Assembly: GCA_012033335.1 (NCBI GenBank)
Contig: JAAURB010000044.1
Span: 1 to 40,905, forward strand
Reading direction: 5' to 3'
DNA: 40,905 nt
From: Oscillatoriales cyanobacterium RM2_1_1
GTDB lineage: Bacteria; Cyanobacteriota; Cyanobacteriia; Cyanobacteriales; Microcoleaceae
In this document: positions 29,097 to 38,475 of the stretch, in pieces
How the letters are laid out: the number at the start of each line of letters is the position of its first letter
Numbering within the stretch: the first letter of the stretch is position 1
Program-made: the position numbers and the translations under genes
The notes under the pieces: model-generated
Told to the model about the DNA's origin: nothing
Seen by the model: the letters and a program-made list of their open reading frames with translations, nothing else
Database searches by the model: none

Positions 29097-29192
29097 TATT
29101 CGTAAAGCCTTAGAAGACATTTGTTTGAGGGGTTCGTATGAGACGTTCGTGTGAAGGGCTCATGTAAGGGGCTCAATCTATTTATAACCATT

Positions 29193-29273
29193 TACAGCGT
29201 TTCCAACACTGCTAGAGTACGAGAGGTGGCGGCGCACTGCGCTACCACCTCTCAAATCTGTACCTCACGTGAT
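29193..29273. repeat. Dispersed ~95-bp structured repeat, copy 3 (3' end lost)
   Basis: Nearly identical to copy 2 for its first 81 bases, then it stops at ...CACGTGAT, where a coding fragment begins. The missing terminal inverted repeat and the join to DUF2809 sequence mark a deletion or recombination junction at about 29273. Confidence 0.85.
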
Positions 29274-29516
29274 GTGGTGTTGATCTGGCCTAAAGTCTCC
29301 CCGGGAAAAGTTGCAGTTTGGGTTTTCATCATCACTTGTATTTTAGAAGTCTTACAGCTCTGGAAGCCACCATTTTTGCAAGCTATCCGTGCCACATTAA
29401 TGGGGCGATTACTTTTGGGAACAAGCTTTTCACTTTGGGATTTTCTATACTACGCTTTAGGATGTGCGATCGCCTGGGGATATCTTCGGCAAATAGAATC
29501 CAAGGTTAAGGTCTAA
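29274..29516 (+). pseudogene. DUF2809-family membrane protein, N-terminus lost
   Basis: The readable part (VVLIWPKVSPGKVAVWVFIITC...LEVLQLWKPPFLQAIRATLMGRLLLGTSFSLWDFLYYALGCAIAWG) is the C-terminal part of the DUF2809 small-membrane-protein family. That family normally has further N-terminal transmembrane helices. Here the upstream sequence is the dispersed repeat, so a chimeric reading frame runs from 29151 through the repeat into the remnant. It is probably nonfunctional, although the two remaining hydrophobic segments are intact. Confidence 0.65.
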
Positions 29517-29547
29517 AGTTAAAGTTTAAAGTTAAGGTTTAAAATTA

Positions 29548-29575
29548 CAGATCTCACGCCACAAATCTCACGCCA
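29548..29575 (+). repeat. Two tandem 14-bp units before msrA
   Basis: CAGATCTCACGCCA (29548-29561) and CAAATCTCACGCCA (29562-29575) are adjacent. A preceding stretch (29509-29545) is made of GTTAAAG/TTTAAAG-like heptamers. Confidence 0.65.
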
Positions 29576-29588
29576 TAGAAGGTAAATC

Positions 29589-30065
29589 ATGATAGATAAT
29601 CACTTGGAAATAGCAACGTTTGGAGCCGGATGTTTCTGGGGCATTGAGGCAGCTTTTCGGCGGTTAAGGGGGGTGGTTTCTACATCCGTCGGCTATATGG
29701 GAGGACATTTTCCTGACCCGTCCTACCTGGACGTTTGTGCTCGAATTACGGGTCATGCAGAAGTGGTGCAGGTACAATATGATCCTCAGCAAATTTCCTA
29801 CGAGGAGCTCCTAAATGTTTTTTGGAAAATTCATGATCCCACATCTTTAAACCGCCAGGGGCCAGATCGGGGCGATCAATATCGTTCTGTGATTTTCTAC
29901 CATACTTCCGACCAGGAACTGGCAGCGAAGCGGGCTAAAATTCAGCAGCAAACCACAACGCAATCAGAACAACCAATTGTGACTGAAATTAAACCGGCTT
30001 CCGATTACTATCTGGCGGAAGACTACCATCAGCAATACTACGAAAAACATCAAGTAAATCAGTGA
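29589..30065 (+). CDS. msrA: Peptide methionine (S)-S-oxide reductase MsrA
   Basis: A 158-residue enzyme that reduces the S form of methionine sulfoxide in proteins. The catalytic motif GCFWG is in [19 protein letters not shown] near the N-terminus, and GYMGG and YHQQYYEKH are typical MsrA features. Length is that of a single-domain MsrA. It is followed 4 bases later by a thioredoxin-fold protein, a sensible partner since thioredoxins recycle MsrA. The two are probably one operon. Confidence 0.95.
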   Translation: MIDNHLEIATFGAGCFWGIEAAFRRLRGVVSTSVGYMGGHFPDPSYLDVCARITGHAEVVQVQYDPQQISYEELLNVFWKIHDPTSLNRQGPDRGDQYRSVIFYHTSDQELAAKRAKIQQQTTTQSEQPIVTEIKPASDYYLAEDYHQQYYEKHQVNQ

Positions 30066-30069
30066 ATCC

Positions 30070-30889
30070 ATGGGATATTCAGTTGAAGTTGATCAATATA
30101 GTTTCCAGACAGAAGTGATTGAAAAATCCTATGAAACTCTAGTCCTGGTAGATTTTTTTGCGACCTGGTGTGGCCCCTGTCAAATCCTCAAACCCATCCT
30201 GGAGAAATTGGTCGAGGATTATAACTTTAGTTCTGGCCAAGATTGATACGGATTGCAATCCAAACTTAGCCGGTACTTATAAAATTGCAGGGGTTCCTGA
30301 TGTGCGAATCGTTCATCAGGGTGAAGTTTTACCGGGTTTTGTCGGGGTTTTACCAGAAGCAGAGTTGCGGCAGCTTTTGGCTAAACTCGGGCTGAGTTCT
30401 GCCTATGAAACGGGGTTGGACGCGATTGAAAGGGCGATCGCCGGGAATAATCCAGATCATGCTACGGTTCTGTTTGAATCATTATTGATGCAGTATCCTG
30501 AGCGTCCGGAGTTGACTTTAAAGGCAGCCAAATTTTTTCTGACTCTTGATCAAATAGTGAGAGCAGAGTCCCTACTCGCCAGAATCCAGACAGAGGATCG
30601 GGAGTATTCTCCCCAGGCTCAAGCCCTCAAGCAATTAATCCGGTTCAAGCATGAGGTTCAGCATTCTGGGAAGAGTGAATTGGAGCAGAGTTACACTCAA
30701 GCCTGCCAATATGCACTCAATCAAGAGTATGAAAAGGCCCTTGATTTATTTCTCAAAATTGTTAGCCAGAATCCTCAATATAAAGATGACGGAGCGAGAA
30801 AAGCGATGGTTGCTTTGTTCAAACTTCTAGGCCATGAACACCCAGTTACAAAAGAGTACCGCCAGCGGTTAATGCTTCAGCTATACTAA
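30070..30889 (+). CDS. Thioredoxin-TPR protein, YbbN/CnoX-like (frameshifted)
   Basis: About 273 residues once one extra T (30226-30228) is removed. The first frame starts [18 protein letters not shown] and has the redox motif WCGPCQ. The second continues [28 protein letters not shown] with the cis-Pro of thioredoxin (GVPD), then a helical TPR-like region ending [28 protein letters not shown], the C-terminal pattern of YbbN. CnoX proteins combine holdase and redox protection for chaperone clients. It is 4 bases after msrA. The frameshift is probably artefactual. Confidence 0.83.
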
Positions 30890-30940
30890 GAGCTAACCTG
30901 ACCCATCAAAATTTTTAAGTGAGTGCGATCGCCTGTATTA

Positions 30941-30979
30941 TTCAAGCTGTACTTTCAAGCTACACTTTCAAGCTACAGG
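30941..30979 (+). repeat. Three tandem 13-bp units
   Basis: TTCAAGCTGTACT, TTCAAGCTACACT and TTCAAGCTACAGG are adjacent, ending at the ribosome binding site (CAGGAG) of the cNMP-binding gene. They could modulate its 5' leader. Confidence 0.65.
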
Positions 30980-30999
30980 AGTGAAACAGATAAGCTTCC

Positions 31000-31551
31000 A
31001 TGAGTAAAGCCCTGTTTATTCTTAGCGAACTCATCGATCGAGATATCGATTGGATAATAACTTCTGGAAATCGGGAGTATATTTCCGCAGGAACAGTTTT
31101 GATTCATGAAAACGAGCCGATTGCCGCCCTCTACATTTTACTAGAAGGAACTTTAAGTATTTCCGTTGCCGCCTTGGGAGATCGTGAGATCAACCGGGTG
31201 ACTCAAGGAGAAATTCTCGGGGAAATGTCATTTATCGATGGTCGCTTACCTTCAGCAACCGTTACAGCCCTGGAAGATTGTTTTATTCTAGCTATTCCCC
31301 GGTCTCAGCTCACCGAAAAGATGGATCAGGACGTTCTATTTTCTCTGCGGTTTTACCGGGCGATCACCAAGTTTTTATCCTCGCGTTTGCGAAATACCAA
31401 TACAATCACTCCAGATGCTCAGACCATGCCCTCGGGTCAAGATACATCATCGCCGCTGATTGATCCAGAGGCAACTCACCAGTTGAAAGAGCAGGTCGCT
31501 CGATTTAGCGAAGTTCTACAGCGTTTGAGAGATGGAAAATCTTCTGGCTAG
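31000..31551 (+). CDS. Cyclic nucleotide-binding domain protein
   Basis: A 183-residue protein with one CRP-type cNMP-binding domain at about residues 15-130: GTVLIHENEPIAALYILLEGTLSISVA, then EILGEMSFIDGRLPSATVTAL, the phosphate-binding cassette with an Arg missing from the classic RTA position. There is no HTH domain after it, so it is not a CRP-type regulator as it stands. The C-terminal 40 residues are polar. It may be a stand-alone sensor. The ATG has AGGAG about 18 bases upstream, and the next best start is close by. Confidence 0.78.
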   Translation: MSKALFILSELIDRDIDWIITSGNREYISAGTVLIHENEPIAALYILLEGTLSISVAALGDREINRVTQGEILGEMSFIDGRLPSATVTALEDCFILAIPRSQLTEKMDQDVLFSLRFYRAITKFLSSRLRNTNTITPDAQTMPSGQDTSSPLIDPEATHQLKEQVARFSEVLQRLRDGKSSG

Positions 31552-31867
31552 AGTTTGTTGTGGGTTAGATTTATAGTTTGAGATCAGTGATTGATTCAGA
31601 TTCTTTTTAGAATTTTTTAGAATTTTTCATAAATGGTCATTCCATCCTGGTTTCTCTCAATTTTTGTTGTGATCTTCCATCGGGCTTGAGGCCATAACCG
31701 TATATTCTCAGGAGAAAAAATATAGTATTGATCCTGACTCAGTAATTTCTCAGGGGAGGATTTACGGTATAGAAACAATCAATTTAATCCAAACTTCAGT
31801 AGGGGTACTGTTGGATATAGGAGGTGTTATATCTTAATTTTGAAATAGAGTTCATCAAGTAAAAAAC
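31552..31867. other. Intergenic region before the XRE regulator
   Basis: 316 AT-rich bases with a duplicated TTTTTTAGAAT run near 31600-31625 and two TCTCAGGRGA boxes (near 31708 and 31749). No gene is evident. A small frame starting at 31633 (18 codons) is not a known small photosynthetic protein. Confidence 0.4.
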
Positions 31868-32101
31868 ATGTCATCTAATCTAATGTGCGATACTCCTAGT
31901 TTGATTCGTGCCCTCCGTCAGCGTTTAGGCGTTTCCCAAGAAAAGCTTGCTGCGATGCTAGGGGTTTCCTTTCAAACCGTTAACCGATGGGAACGGGGTC
32001 ACGCTAAGCCTTCTCAGCTTGCCCTCAACGCAATTGAACAGAAACTTGCAGATATGGAAGAAGACGGCGCAGATCTTCTGCAACAGTATTTTAAGCAGTA
32101 G
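31868..32101 (+). CDS. XRE-family helix-turn-helix regulator
   Basis: A 77-residue protein with one Cro/C1-type HTH: LIRALRQRLGVSQEKLAAMLGVSFQTVNRWERGHAKPS (residues about 12-50). It is short, with only a brief C-terminal helix, so it is a DNA-binding unit or an antitoxin-like regulator without a visible partner. No Shine-Dalgarno is clear. It is convergent with purU. Confidence 0.85.
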   Translation: MSSNLMCDTPSLIRALRQRLGVSQEKLAAMLGVSFQTVNRWERGHAKPSQLALNAIEQKLADMEEDGADLLQQYFKQ

Positions 32102-32122
32102 TTCAATTAATGTCCAGATTGT

Positions 32123-32151
32123 ACCCATGGGACGGAATCCGACCCATGGGT
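32123..32151. terminator. Hairpin between convergent XRE gene and purU
   Basis: ACCCATGGG (32123-32131) pairs with CCCATGGGT (32143-32151) over 9 bp. It lies between two convergent genes. Neither strand has a strong T tract, so termination is plausible but not certain. Confidence 0.4.
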
Positions 32152-32177
32152 GACTGTAGATTACCGTTGAGTTGACA

Positions 32178-33032
32178 TTACTCAAACACAACCGTGCGAT
32201 TTTGATAGACTAAAACTCTATTTTGTAAATGGAGTCTGACTGCTCTCGCTAATACTAGCCGTTCTAAATCTTTGCCTTTGCGAACTAAATCTGCTGCAAC
32301 ATCTCGATGGCTGACCCGAACCACATCCTGCTCAATAATTGGGCCTTCATCCAGATCTTCAGTCACATAATGGGCTGTTGCCCCAATAATTTTTACCCCT
32401 CTTTTATAAGCGCGCTGATAAGGATTGGCCCCTGGAAATGCAGGTAGAAAAGAATGGTGAATATTAATAATATTAGAGAACCGAGCCACGAATTCTGAGC
32501 TAAGAACTTGCATGTATTTAGCCAGCACAACTAAATCAATTTTGTAATGCGCTAACAGTTCTAGCTGTTTCTCTTCTTGGGTTTGTTTGGTTGCCCCTGT
32601 GATTGGAATATGATGATAATCAATCCCAAACTGGGAAGCAAGGGGTTGAAGTTCTAGATGGTTGCTAATGATCAAGGGAATCTCCGCTGGCAGTTCCCTG
32701 GCTTGCCAGCGCCAGAGCAAATCTAGCAGACAATGATCCTGTTTAGTAATCCAGATGGCAATTCGAGGGACAGTATCTGAAAAGTGAATTTGCCATTTGG
32801 CATTGAGGGGTTTGGCGATCGCCCCAAAGGCTGGAGCAATGACTTCCCGGGGTAAATTAAAATTTCTAAGCTGCCATTCAATTCGAGTTAAAAATATTCT
32901 AGTCGAGAAATCGGTATGCTGATCTGCATGAATAATATTGCCCCCATTAGAGTAGATAAAATTAGCAACCTTAGCCACTAATCCCTGTTGATCAGGGCAG
33001 GAAAGCAGTATGGTTGCAGTGGGTGAATCCAT
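32178..33032 (-). CDS. purU: Formyltetrahydrofolate deformylase (PurU)
   Basis: Releases formate from 10-formyl-THF, balancing one-carbon units. It is 284 residues from the ATG at 33032. The N-terminal ACT domain starts TATILLSCPDQQGLVAKVANFIYSNGGN. The catalytic formyltransferase-like domain has IPITGATKQTQEE and INIHHSFLPAFPGANPYQRAY, with the Asn-His-Ser/Asp core and GATAHYVTEDLDEGPIIEQ. A longer in-frame version to 33131 runs into repeat copy 4 (MRRHLSYSSRVGN...) and is spurious. Confidence 0.95.
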   Translation of the reverse strand: MDSPTATILLSCPDQQGLVAKVANFIYSNGGNIIHADQHTDFSTRIFLTRIEWQLRNFNLPREVIAPAFGAIAKPLNAKWQIHFSDTVPRIAIWITKQDHCLLDLLWRWQARELPAEIPLIISNHLELQPLASQFGIDYHHIPITGATKQTQEEKQLELLAHYKIDLVVLAKYMQVLSSEFVARFSNIINIHHSFLPAFPGANPYQRAYKRGVKIIGATAHYVTEDLDEGPIIEQDVVRVSHRDVAADLVRKGKDLERLVLARAVRLHLQNRVLVYQNRTVVFE

Positions 33033-33086
33033 GGAATCTGGCAATGGTTTGATAGTGGATTTTGGCGGTAGATTTAATAATAGTAA

Positions 33087-33181
33087 TATAGCGTTTCCAA
33101 CGCGGCTGGAGTACGAGAGGTGGCGGCGCACCGCGCCGCCACCTCTCCAATCTGTACCTCATGTGATTAGGAGTCGCTATA
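33087..33181. repeat. Dispersed ~95-bp structured repeat, copy 4
   Basis: Full length, bounded by TATAGCG and CGCTATA. The inner hairpin (GAGAGGTGGCGGCGC facing GCGCCGCCACCTCTC) is perfect here, making this the best-formed copy. It sits just upstream of purU and extends false open frames on both strands. Confidence 0.88.
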
Positions 33182-33196
33182 ACAAGCTTAGGAAAT

Positions 33197-33235
33197 AGGT
33201 TCAGCAGGTAGATTCAGCAGGTAGGTTTAGCAGTA
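33197..33235 (+). repeat. Three tandem 13-bp units
   Basis: AGGTTCAGCAGGT, AGATTCAGCAGGT and AGGTTTAGCAGTA are adjacent, about 95 bases before the EamA gene. Confidence 0.6.
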
Positions 33236-33328
33236 AATCTTGCAGGGATTAGCTAGGGATTGCATGGTTTTACACCAGAACTCAAACTCAAACTATACTT
33301 AAGCTTAAATTACTAAGATTAAATCACC

Positions 33329-34254
33329 ATGCAACAATCCAGGGGATTTGCAGATTGGCAAATTGGATTAGTCGTTCTCATCGGTGTAGCGGCAATCTCT
33401 ACCGGGGCAATTCTCGTGCGATTGGCAACCCAGGCAGCGGGGATTGATACTCTTGGTTTTAGTCTGGTGATGGCGGCAGGTCGATTGACGTTTGCGGCGA
33501 TATTTTTATTACCAACCTGGCCAAAAATCCCCTGGTCATCTCTTCAACCCCAAGCATTACCTTATGCGATCGCAGCAGGAGTCTGCTTAGCCCTGCACTT
33601 TGCGGCCTGGATTACGTCTTTATCTTACACGTCAATTGCCGCCTCTACAACCCTGGTGACCACCACTCCAATTTGGGTTGCGATCTTGTCTTATTTCTAT
33701 CTGAAGGAACCCCTATCAAAGCTCACAGGATTGGGCATCTTGATCGCCTTAATGGGTGGAATTGGCATTGGTCTAGAAGAGATTAGTCCATTGGAAGGAG
33801 GTAATAGTTCAATGGTGGGAAATGGTCTGGCTTTGCTGGGAGCCTGGACGGTGAGTTTTTATCTAATTCTGGGGCGATCCGCTCAGCGACGGGGATTAGC
33901 AATTTCAAGTTATGTGCGATCGCCTATAGTATTGCGGCCTTGATCCTGCTGCCTCTGCCTTATTTAGTGGATGGAAAATATACGATCTATCCCCCATCAG
34001 TCTATCTCTGCTTGTTGTTGATGGGGTTGGTTCCCCAATTGATCGGCCATACCAGTTTTAATTGGGCAATTGGTCGCATTTCTCCCACTTTAGTCACATT
34101 GGCGGTTTTATTTGAGCCAATTGGTTCTAGTATTTTGGGGTTTCTTTTATTCAAGGAAGTTCCCTCCCTGGCGGTTGTGTTAGGGGGAGTGGTGATCTTA
34201 AGTGGAGTGGCGGTGGCGGTTCTGGGATCGAGGACAGTTCCTCCGCAGGGTTAG
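33329..34254 (+). CDS. EamA/DMT-superfamily transporter (frameshifted)
   Basis: About 309 residues in two EamA repeats once bridged. The first half begins MQQSRGFADWQIGLVVLIGVAAISTGAILVR, with ASTTLVTTTPIWVAIL; the second has PQLIGHTSFNWAIGRISPTLVTLAVLFEP, the typical EamA end. It should have ten membrane helices and export metabolites or solutes; the substrate is unknown. The break is at a HIP1 site (33916-33923): adding one G gives SYVAIAYSIAALILLPLPYL. A sequencing error is likely. Confidence 0.82.
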
Positions 34255-34339
34255 GAGCTCAGGTTTCTCGCCTATGAGGGCAAAATGTTGACAGCATACT
34301 ACAAATAAACTACAATCAAATTAATTCAGGATTCAAGCC

Positions 34340-35521
34340 ATGCCCTACAACACGCTAAATCTATCAACCTCAAAGCCTGTAATCTCCTGGGCAAATCATC
34401 AACTCGCCGCCGAAGAAACAAAGATGGCGAAAAATGTAGCATCCCTACCCTTTGTCTTCAAGCATGTGGCACTAATGCCGGATGTTCACCTGGGAAAAGG
34501 AGCATTAGTTGGGTCTGTAATCGCCACTCAAGATGCGATTATTCCAGCGGCCGTTGGGGTGGATATTGGCTGTGGAATGTGTGCCATTAAAACTCCATTT
34601 GTGGCAGATCAAGTTGCAGGCAAACTGAAGCAAATTCGCCGGGAAATTGAAGCCAAAATTCCCGTGGGATTCAATGATAATCGAGAGATTGAAAAGTCAG
34701 TGACGAACTGGCAGGGCTGGAAACAATTCAAAGATTTGCACCCCAAAGTGCAACACCTCGACAGCAAAGCGATGAAACAGTTGGGTTCCCTTGGGGGCGG
34801 AAATCACTTTATTGAGCTTTGTCTGGATACGGAGGATTCAGTCTGGTTGATGCTCCATTCTGGATCCCGCAATATCGGCAATATGCTGGCCCAACATCAC
34901 ATCGAAACAGCAAAAACCCTGGCCAAAATAGTAGAGAATCCTTTGCCAGATCGGGATCTAGCTTACTTTGTCACTGGAACCCCGGAATTTGCCCACTATT
35001 GGCGGGATCTGCAATGGGCTCAAGAATACGCCCGATTCAATCGGGAAGTCATGATGGCCCGGTTCAAACAGATCGTTGAACAGGCTGTAGCTGGGGGCAA
35101 ACCCACAAAACCCTTACTAGAAGTGAATTGCCATCACAACTACGCCGAAAAAGAGGTGCATTTTGGGGAAGAGGTCTATATCACCCGCAAGGGAGCGGTG
35201 CGAGCCCAGGCATCTGACTATGGCATCATCCCTGGATCCATGGGGGCAAAGTCCTTCATTGTCAAGGGCAAAGGCAACTCCGAAAGCTATTGTAGCTGTT
35301 CCCATGGAGCCGGACGTTTGATGTCCAGAACCCAGGCTAAAAAACGCTTTAGTGTCGATGACCTGGTGCAACAAACGGATGGGGTTGAATGTCGTAAGGA
35401 TGTTGGGGTGCTGGATGAAATTCCAGGGGCCTACAAACCCATTGCCGAGGTGATGCAACAGCAAACTGATCTGGTGGAAGTAGTGGCGACGTTAAAGCAG
35501 GTGGTTTGTGTTAAGGGTTAG
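34340..35521 (+). CDS. rtcB: RtcB-family RNA ligase
   Basis: A 393-residue RtcB, joining RNA 3'-phosphate (or cyclic phosphate) to 5'-OH ends with GTP and Mn2+. Motifs: MPDVHLGKGALVGSVIA, GVDIGCGMCAIK, LGGGNHFIELC, HSGSRNIGN, EVNCHHNYAEKE and the C-terminal CSHGAGRLMSR with the GTP-accepting His. It is shorter than canonical RtcB (~480 residues), so it belongs to the shorter bacterial group. No archease gene is adjacent. It is convergent with rsgA. Confidence 0.93.
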   Translation: MPYNTLNLSTSKPVISWANHQLAAEETKMAKNVASLPFVFKHVALMPDVHLGKGALVGSVIATQDAIIPAAVGVDIGCGMCAIKTPFVADQVAGKLKQIRREIEAKIPVGFNDNREIEKSVTNWQGWKQFKDLHPKVQHLDSKAMKQLGSLGGGNHFIELCLDTEDSVWLMLHSGSRNIGNMLAQHHIETAKTLAKIVENPLPDRDLAYFVTGTPEFAHYWRDLQWAQEYARFNREVMMARFKQIVEQAVAGGKPTKPLLEVNCHHNYAEKEVHFGEEVYITRKGAVRAQASDYGIIPGSMGAKSFIVKGKGNSESYCSCSHGAGRLMSRTQAKKRFSVDDLVQQTDGVECRKDVGVLDEIPGAYKPIAEVMQQQTDLVEVVATLKQVVCVKG

Positions 35522-35618
35522 GGATCTTGTTTCTTTATCACCCGATAGGTTGGGCGGCGTAGCTTGAATCTTCTGCTTTCTGTGAGGAATTTAGTGGCTT
35601 GGGCCGCTGCTCACTCAT

Positions 35619-35642
35619 TTGACAATCCCAGGAAATTGTCAA
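35619..35642. terminator. Inverted repeat between convergent rtcB and rsgA
   Basis: TTGACAAT (35619-35626) pairs with ATTGTCAA (35635-35642) around an 8-base loop. It overlaps the rsgA stop codon. There is no strong T tract; a shared transcript end is possible. Confidence 0.4.
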
Positions 35643-36875
35643 GCGTTTTCAGCGGCATCCTCAGACGCGATAATCTCTTCCTGGGTCATGCCTTCATAGA
35701 CGGTCTGCAAGGCTTGATGTTGGGAACGACGGGAAGAACGGCGATACTTTTTGAGTTCGAGCTTTGGTTCATAGTGCTGCGCTCCCCCCGCAATATCCTT
35801 GGCTTTAACACTGGTTTCTACGTCCGGCTGCTGCTGGGTGATTTCTTGATAAGCAATGGTTTTTTCTAAGAAATTCAGGTAATGTTCGTAGCGCTCCCAA
35901 TCCCCCCGCACAGCGCAATTAGGTTCATCTCGATGCAAACAGTCACTAAATTGACAGGTACCATTTTCTAGAAGGTGACGGGCTTCTGGAAAATAGTGAA
36001 TCAACTCTTGGGGCTCACAGGTCAAGCTGGCCTGATTAAATCCCGGAGAATCTGCCAGAAGCCCTCCGGTAGGGAGATGAAATAGCTCAACATGACGGGT
36101 GGTATGGCGACCCCGGCCCAGCTTGCCTGACACAGCCCCTACCCTCAAATCAGTCTGGGGAATGAGCCAGTTGATCAGGCTTGATTTCCCCACCCCTGAG
36201 GGGCCAGAGACCACAGTGACTCGATCTTGAAGTTGTTCTAGTAAGGGAATGGGCTGGTCGATTAGTTGATCGACCCAGGGTTGAGGATCCCTCAGATAGG
36301 TGCGGCGTTGCTGGACGCTCAGGAAAATTGGGTCATAACCCCAGGTAATCAAGCGATTTTGCCACTGTTCTAGGGTGGTGGGGGAGACCAAATCAGATTT
36401 ATTCAGGCAGAGTGTAACCCGCAGTCGTGTTGATTCAGCCTTAATCAAAAATGACTCAGATTATAGGGATCTAAATCCGGTTCCGCTACGGCAAACAGAA
36501 GCAGGATTTGATTGGCATTGGCAATGGGGGGGCGGCTTAACTCAGTCTCTCGGGGTAAGACCTGGGCGATCGCCCCCCTACCCCGGCCCAATCTGGTTGC
36601 TCAATTTCTACCCGATCCCCCACCATAACAGTCTGACCAATCTTTTTGAGCCGGGTGCGACGGGTACAGAGCAGGTGAGTCAGGGTTGAATCTGACCCGG
36701 AGGGAAATGGTAGAGTCAGCTGAACTTGGTAGAAGTTTGCCTGGACAGCGGTCACAGTGCCGATTAGAGGAGCATCACCGATGAGCTGATTCTGAGGTTG
36801 ATCTTGGACTTGGCCCTGGATTCGATCCAGAGCTTGATATTGGTTGCTACAAATATCCTGTTCCGGGGAATTCAT
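35639..36875 (-). CDS. rsgA: Ribosome small-subunit GTPase RsgA (two frameshifts)
   Basis: A circularly permuted GTPase that checks the maturing 30S subunit. The N-terminal OB fold has LIGTVTAVQANFYQVQL and TVMVGDRVEIE. The frame then breaks beside a HIP1 site (C6 run 36573-36578), where one more base gives AIAQVLPRETELSRPPIANANQILLLFAVAEPDLDPYNL. It breaks again at 36447-36451 (A5), giving SHF then LIKAESTRLRVTLCLNKSDL. The G1 motif GPSGVGKSSLI and the zinc cluster (C..CLHRDEPNC) are intact in the last part. The start overlaps tusA by ATGA. Both shifts look like base-calling errors. Confidence 0.87.
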
Positions 36876-37129
36876 ACCGGGGCTTGAGGACGGCGAACTT
36901 GAATGGCAAAAAACCCCGAGCGATCCTCAATGTGTTCAATTTGATAGCCCTCCATTCGTAAACTGTCTGGGACTTGCTCAATGGGTTCTCCCGGATCTAG
37001 CCACACCTCTAGCATGGAACCCGGCATCATTTTTTCCAGATGAAGCTTTGTTTTGACAAAGTTCAGGGGGCAAGGGGTACCTCGCAGATCTATCTGAGCA
37101 TCCGGCTTTGAAGGGTTAGCTTGAGTCAT
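36872..37129 (-). CDS. TusA-family sulphur carrier
   Basis: An 85-residue SirA/TusA-like protein. The motif LRGTPCPLNFVKTKLHLEKM has the sulphur-carrying Cys in a CP pair. TusA proteins hand sulphur to tRNA modification or other acceptors. It lies 7 bases downstream of dnaJ and overlaps rsgA by 4 bases, so it belongs to the dnaK-dnaJ-tusA-rsgA run on the minus strand. Confidence 0.9.
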   Translation of the reverse strand: MTQANPSKPDAQIDLRGTPCPLNFVKTKLHLEKMMPGSMLEVWLDPGEPIEQVPDSLRMEGYQIEHIEDRSGFFAIQVRRPQAPV

Positions 37130-37136
37130 AGAGAGC

Positions 37137-38297
37137 TTACTTCTGGTGAAAAAAATTGCCTAAGAACCCTTCCAACCCCCCTTTCCCTGTTCGGTCTCCC
37201 CGAATCTTAACCAATTGCTCCAGGAGTTCCCGTTCTTCAGGGGTGACCCGACTAGGAATCTCAATCAAAACCGTAACCAGATGATCCCCTCGACTGACTG
37301 GATTTCCCAGGCGAGGAACCCCCATATTTTCTAAAGTGAGCACCGTTCCAGGCTGAGTCCCAGGAGGAATCGTCAGCTTGGTTTTGATCAGCTCTAACTT
37401 GGTTTTACCTGTGTCTTGAGTCCCAAACGTATCAATCTCTAGAAAACAGCCCAAAATGGCCTGAAGATAGCTGATCTGAACCTCTGAGAGGATATTAATC
37501 CCATCTCGTTTGAAGTAATCATCGGGGGCAACGGACAGAAATACGTATAAATCCCCCGCTGGCCCCCCTCGCTTACCCGCATCTCCTTCGTTGGCAACCC
37601 GCAGCTTCGTACCATCATCAACCCCGGATGGCACATTAATTTCTAGCTTTTTGGTCTTTTCGTTCAGTCCGCGCCCGGTACAGGTAGCACATTTATCTTC
37701 AATGACCTGACCTGTGCCACTACAGGTTGGACAGGCAGAAACCTGGGTAAAGCTGCCAAAGGGTGTGCGAGTGGCCCGGCGAACCTGGCCGTTTCCCCCA
37801 CAGGTAGAGCAGGCTTGGGGGCGGGTTCCGGGCTTCGCACCACTGCCTCCACAGGTTTCACAGGTTTCCAGATGTTTGATCCGAATATCTTTTTTGGAGC
37901 CGATAATCGCCTCCTTAAAATCAAGCCGCAGATCAATTCGCAGGTCATCCCCCCGGGTTGGCCCGGTACGACGACGGGTTTGAGCCCCAACACCTCCTGC
38001 AAATCCACCGAAGAAACTCTCAAAAATATCGGCAAAACTGTCCCCAAAGTCCTGATTAAAGCCCCCAGCCCCAGCCCCCGATACCCCGGCCTCACCAAAG
38101 CGATCATAGCGGGCACGGGTTTCAGATTCGGACAGGACTTCGTACGCTCGATTGATTTCCTTGAAGCGCTCCTCTGCTCCTGATTCTTTGTTCACGTCAG
38201 GATGATACTTACGAGCGAGCCGACGATAAGCACGCTTAATCTCTTCTTTGTCTGCGTCTCGGGAAACCCCTAAGATTTCGTAGTAATCGGCTGCCAT
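37137..38297 (-). CDS. dnaJ: Chaperone protein DnaJ
   Basis: A 386-residue type I Hsp40. The J domain at residues 1-70 has the HPD motif ([11 protein letters not shown]). A Gly/Phe-rich linker follows. The zinc domain has four C-x-x-C-x-G-x-G repeats ([32 protein letters not shown]), then the C-terminal client-binding domains. It works with the dnaK upstream on the same strand, 178 bases away. Confidence 0.97.
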   Translation of the reverse strand: MAADYYEILGVSRDADKEEIKRAYRRLARKYHPDVNKESGAEERFKEINRAYEVLSESETRARYDRFGEAGVSGAGAGGFNQDFGDSFADIFESFFGGFAGGVGAQTRRRTGPTRGDDLRIDLRLDFKEAIIGSKKDIRIKHLETCETCGGSGAKPGTRPQACSTCGGNGQVRRATRTPFGSFTQVSACPTCSGTGQVIEDKCATCTGRGLNEKTKKLEINVPSGVDDGTKLRVANEGDAGKRGGPAGDLYVFLSVAPDDYFKRDGINILSEVQISYLQAILGCFLEIDTFGTQDTGKTKLELIKTKLTIPPGTQPGTVLTLENMGVPRLGNPVSRGDHLVTVLIEIPSRVTPEERELLEQLVKIRGDRTGKGGLEGFLGNFFHQK

Positions 38298-38475
38298 AGC
38301 ATTTCTTTGCTGGGAACTTTTTGTTGGAAACGTTTGCTGGGAATTTTAGCTGAGAATTGAGAAGCTCAATTCAGGCTCGTGAGACCAGTCTAATCGAAAA
38401 TATTTGAACAAAGTAGGCCAGAAATCCGAACAACACCCCTGACTCCCAAAAACCCTAATGCTCCATCGCAATCCC

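Noticed and set aside
33033-33131. In-frame N-terminal extension of purU
   Set aside because: It reads out of the dispersed repeat and is not PurU-like; the real start is the ATG at 33032.
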